A stretch of DNA of 64,000 bases, taken from positions 186,001-250,000 of the forward strand of contig CP060218.1 of the NCBI GenBank assembly GCA_023898345.1. Reading direction: 5' to 3'. Below are positions 62,127 to 64,000 of this stretch, piece by piece. Numbering within the stretch: the first letter of the stretch is position 1; every line of letters starts with the position of its first letter. The notes below the pieces were generated by a model. That model saw only the letters and a program-made list of their open reading frames with translations, was not told the origin of the DNA and did no database searches. Source of the DNA: Candidatus Woesearchaeota archaeon. GTDB lineage: Archaea; Nanobdellota; Nanobdellia; Woesearchaeales; UBA583. Made by a program: the position numbers and the translations under genes.

Positions 62127-64000
62127 ATGGAAGATAACAAACAGTTTTTTGATGAAAGTAGTTTCATAGAAAAAAAAGAGGAACTTAGTTCACAAAGTGT
62201 TGATTCTGAAATTCTTGATTTGAGTTATCATATTAGGAGAAAGGAAAATCTTTTTTATTTGACTGTTGAAAAAAAAGAAGAACGATGTAATGGTTCGGAG
62301 CTTCGTTCTTTGCTTTCTTTGGGTAAGGAAAAAAATCTGTTACAGGAGGCAGATAAACTTCTTCTTTCTCATCTTTCTCTTAAGCTTGCTCCTTCTCAGA
62401 CTATTCATCAATTCTCAGCTCATGAACTTGAAGTTCTTCTTTATTATCTTAAGGATTGTTCTTTTCCTGTTTTTTATAATGATGAGCAACTTTTTTTTTC
62501 TGTAGATGAGTATAAACTGGATCTTGTTTTGGAGTTTGAGACTGATGATACTATTTCTTTGATTGTGCGCAGTGGTGGAGAATTTTTTTTTAGTACGGAA
62601 AAGGCTTTTTTTCTTTCAGATAATGTTCTTTATTTTCTGTCTATGCATATTCCTCTTGCTTTTTACAAGGAGCTTTGTTCTGGCACAAACCGTTTTACTA
62701 TTGAGAGTTTTTTTGTTTTCAAGGAGCAGCTTCTTGAAAGATTGCGTTGTGCTCACAAAATACAAATTAGTGAGGAACTTGAAGAACTTTCTTCTTTAAG
62801 GATAGAGACAAAGATTGCTCCTGTTGTTGTAGAAGTAGGCAAAAATTCTCATTTTATTAGTTTGGAACTTAAGTACAAAGTTGGTCAAAAATTTTATCCT
62901 CTTGATAATTATACTTATCTCGAAACGCAAAGTTGGCATGATAAAAAATCTCTTATTACTATTTCGAGGGAAAATTCTAAACTTATCCAATATCATAGTG
63001 ATGAAACTCTTTCTGAATATACTTTTTCTGATTTTCTTGAAGAGAGTAAAATTCGTTACACTCCTTCACAAAAAAGTCCTTTTCTTATTATGATTCCCAT
63101 TAACGCTTTAGAACGAGTTCTTACAACTCTTTTGCCAAAACTTGAACAGTATTTTCCTATTGAGTATAAGGATGGAATTGAGTTAAATCTTAATAAGGTA
63201 AAGGTTTCTTTTGAGCTTGATACTTATTTTTCGAAACACTTGAACCTTTTTGAGTTTTCTGTGCAATTTAAAATTGGGGAAAGTAACATCAGTCTTGAAC
63301 GATTAAAGGAAATTCTTACTTCTTCAAAACGGTATTTTGAATTAGAGGGGAAAACTTATTCTCTTGATAATATTAGGGATATTAACAAATGGATTGAGTT
63401 TCTCATGAACTACGAATTTAAAGCGAACGAGAATAAGTATAAGGCTCCTTCGCAGGCAGCTTTGGAGCTTCATGATTTTGCTAAAAAATTTGATGAAACT
63501 GTTAGTATTAGACAAAACACTGAGTATAAGGAGCTTTTACAAGAGGTTGAGGGGAAAAGGCCTCTGGTGGATATTGCTTTGCCTTTAGAAGTTGACAGTC
63601 TTCTTCGTGACTATCAAAAGGAGGGTGTGTACTGGATTCATTTTTTGCAAAAATATGGGTTTGGTGGTATTCTTGCGGATGAAATGGGACTTGGAAAGAC
63701 GTTGCAAGCTTTGACGGTTCTTGCTATGAATAAGGGGGGACAGCATCTTGTTATTTGTCCGAAAAGTTTAATGTTTAATTGGGAAAATGAGAGTAAGCGT
63801 TATTTTCCAAATCTTAAGGTTCTTGTTGTAACGGGAGAAAGTGAAAAACGAAAGAGACTTTTAGATGAGGTTTCGAGGTATGACATTATTATTACGAGTT
63901 ATTCGATTTTGCAAAAGGATTATCAGTATTATATTGAAAAAAATCTTAAATTTGAGTTTTTAGTTTTAGATGAGGCTCATTATGTCAAAAATCAGGGAAC
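62127..64000 (+). CDS. SNF2-family helicase/ATPase, C-terminal part outside window
   Basis: The first 624 codons of a frame that is open to the window end. About 500 residues of unfamiliar N-terminal sequence precede the Swi2/Snf2 core: LRDYQKEGVYWIHFL (Q motif), ILADEMGLGKTLQAL (Walker A), IIITSYSIL, and LVLDEAHYVKNQ (Walker B). This is the HepA/RapA/Snf2 layout of DNA translocases that remodel nucleoprotein. It is preceded by a TATA-like TTTATTTAATT near 62108. Helicase C domain not visible. Confidence 0.92.
   Translation, partial: MEDNKQFFDESSFIEKKEELSSQSVDSEILDLSYHIRRKENLFYLTVEKKEERCNGSELRSLLSLGKEKNLLQEADKLLLSHLSLKLAPSQTIHQFSAHELEVLLYYLKDCSFPVFYNDEQLFFSVDEYKLDLVLEFETDDTISLIVRSGGEFFFSTEKAFFLSDNVLYFLSMHIPLAFYKELCSGTNRFTIESFFVFKEQLLERLRCAHKIQISEELEELSSLRIETKIAPVVVEVGKNSHFISLELKYKVGQKFYPLDNYTYLETQSWHDKKSLITISRENSKLIQYHSDETLSEYTFSDFLEESKIRYTPSQKSPFLIMIPINALERVLTTLLPKLEQYFPIEYKDGIELNLNKVKVSFELDTYFSKHLNLFEFSVQFKIGESNISLERLKEILTSSKRYFELEGKTYSLDNIRDINKWIEFLMNYEFKANENKYKAPSQAALELHDFAKKFDETVSIRQNTEYKELLQEVEGKRPLVDIALPLEVDSLLRDYQKEGVYWIHFLQKYGFGGILADEMGLGKTLQALTVLAMNKGGQHLVICPKSLMFNWENESKRYFPNLKVLVVTGESEKRKRLLDEVSRYDIIITSYSILQKDYQYYIEKNLKFEFLVLDEAHYVKNQG

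Noticed and set aside
1..64000. CRISPR arrays, rRNA genes or a replication origin
   Set aside because: No regularly spaced direct repeats of 24-40 bases, no rRNA signatures and no origin-binding-box cluster next to an Orc1/Cdc6 gene were seen on reading the window.

Overview
The window looks like the chromosome of an AT-rich archaeon. A small-genome DPANN lineage of the Woesearchaeota/Pacearchaeota kind is my best inference. Archaeal markers are ribosomal protein L37Ae, RNA polymerase subunit P, the KEOPS subunit Pcc1, UPF0147, A-type ATPase subunits A, B and D, Trm1, a Trm11-like methylase, and TATA boxes of the form TTTATAAA about 25-30 bases upstream of many start codons and tRNAs. Bacterial-type GroEL, GroES and GrpE sit in the same chromosome. 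Many proteins are secreted or membrane-anchored and rich in N-X-S/T sequons, and several genes have no family I can name.

Layout. 1-1268: groES-groEL operon, groEL cut by the window edge. 1465-8835: a giant secreted glycoprotein. 8987-10249: a short AT-rich stretch with a lone Fic gene, bracketed by two copies of one palindrome and by a 14-bp repeat of the tRNA-Glu 3' end. 10347-14902: MtaB-like methylthiotransferase, MscS channel, a disulfide oxidoreductase and an unknown membrane protein. 14899-19021 (minus): an Arm/Rmt-type 16S rRNA methyltransferase homologue, a charged protein, phosphoglycerate mutase, a membrane protein and a two-domain DsbA-like protein. 19184-27692: a 3D-domain protein, a membrane protein with a large charged tail, GrpE, a double Lrp-like regulator, a shortened NFACT protein, a Trm112-like zinc ribbon, a ParA-like protein without its P-loop, and an unknown protein. 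27815-32017: a coupled four-gene operon (rhomboid protease, cysteine-repeat protein, a protein with a twitch-like Cys motif, unknown) facing a small His/Asn-rich precursor-like peptide. 32178-33642: a pilin-like/beta-propeller gene split by a run of seven Gs. 33737-37040: tRNA methylase, small secreted protein, GTPase plus DUF2073-like partner, and the UPF0147-pcc1-rpoP-rpl37ae cluster.

37153-48368: an unknown protein, a complete IS903-like insertion sequence with 9-bp target duplication, the atpA-atpB-atpD operon, and a three-gene pilin-like/surface operon. 48399-57225: a surface-glycan cluster (UDP-GlcNAc 2-epimerase, FkbM methyltransferase, carbamoyltransferase, asparagine synthetase-like amidotransferase, GT4 glycosyltransferase, flippase). 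57276-64000: tRNA-Leu, Trm1, a membrane-anchored unknown, TrmI, an abundant-looking S-layer-like membrane protein, a small anchored protein, and the start of a SNF2 helicase.

Three themes recur. The first is tRNA/rRNA modification (MtaB, Trm11-like, Trm112-like, Trm1, TrmI, KEOPS, the G1405-type enzyme). The second is a glycosylated cell surface and the machinery to build it. The third is chaperone and disulfide homeostasis. The items most worth a second look are the Fic cassette, the precursor-like peptide beside the twitch-motif operon, the aminoglycoside-resistance-type rRNA methyltransferase, the G-tract frameshift, and the 3D-domain protein in an organism expected to lack peptidoglycan.
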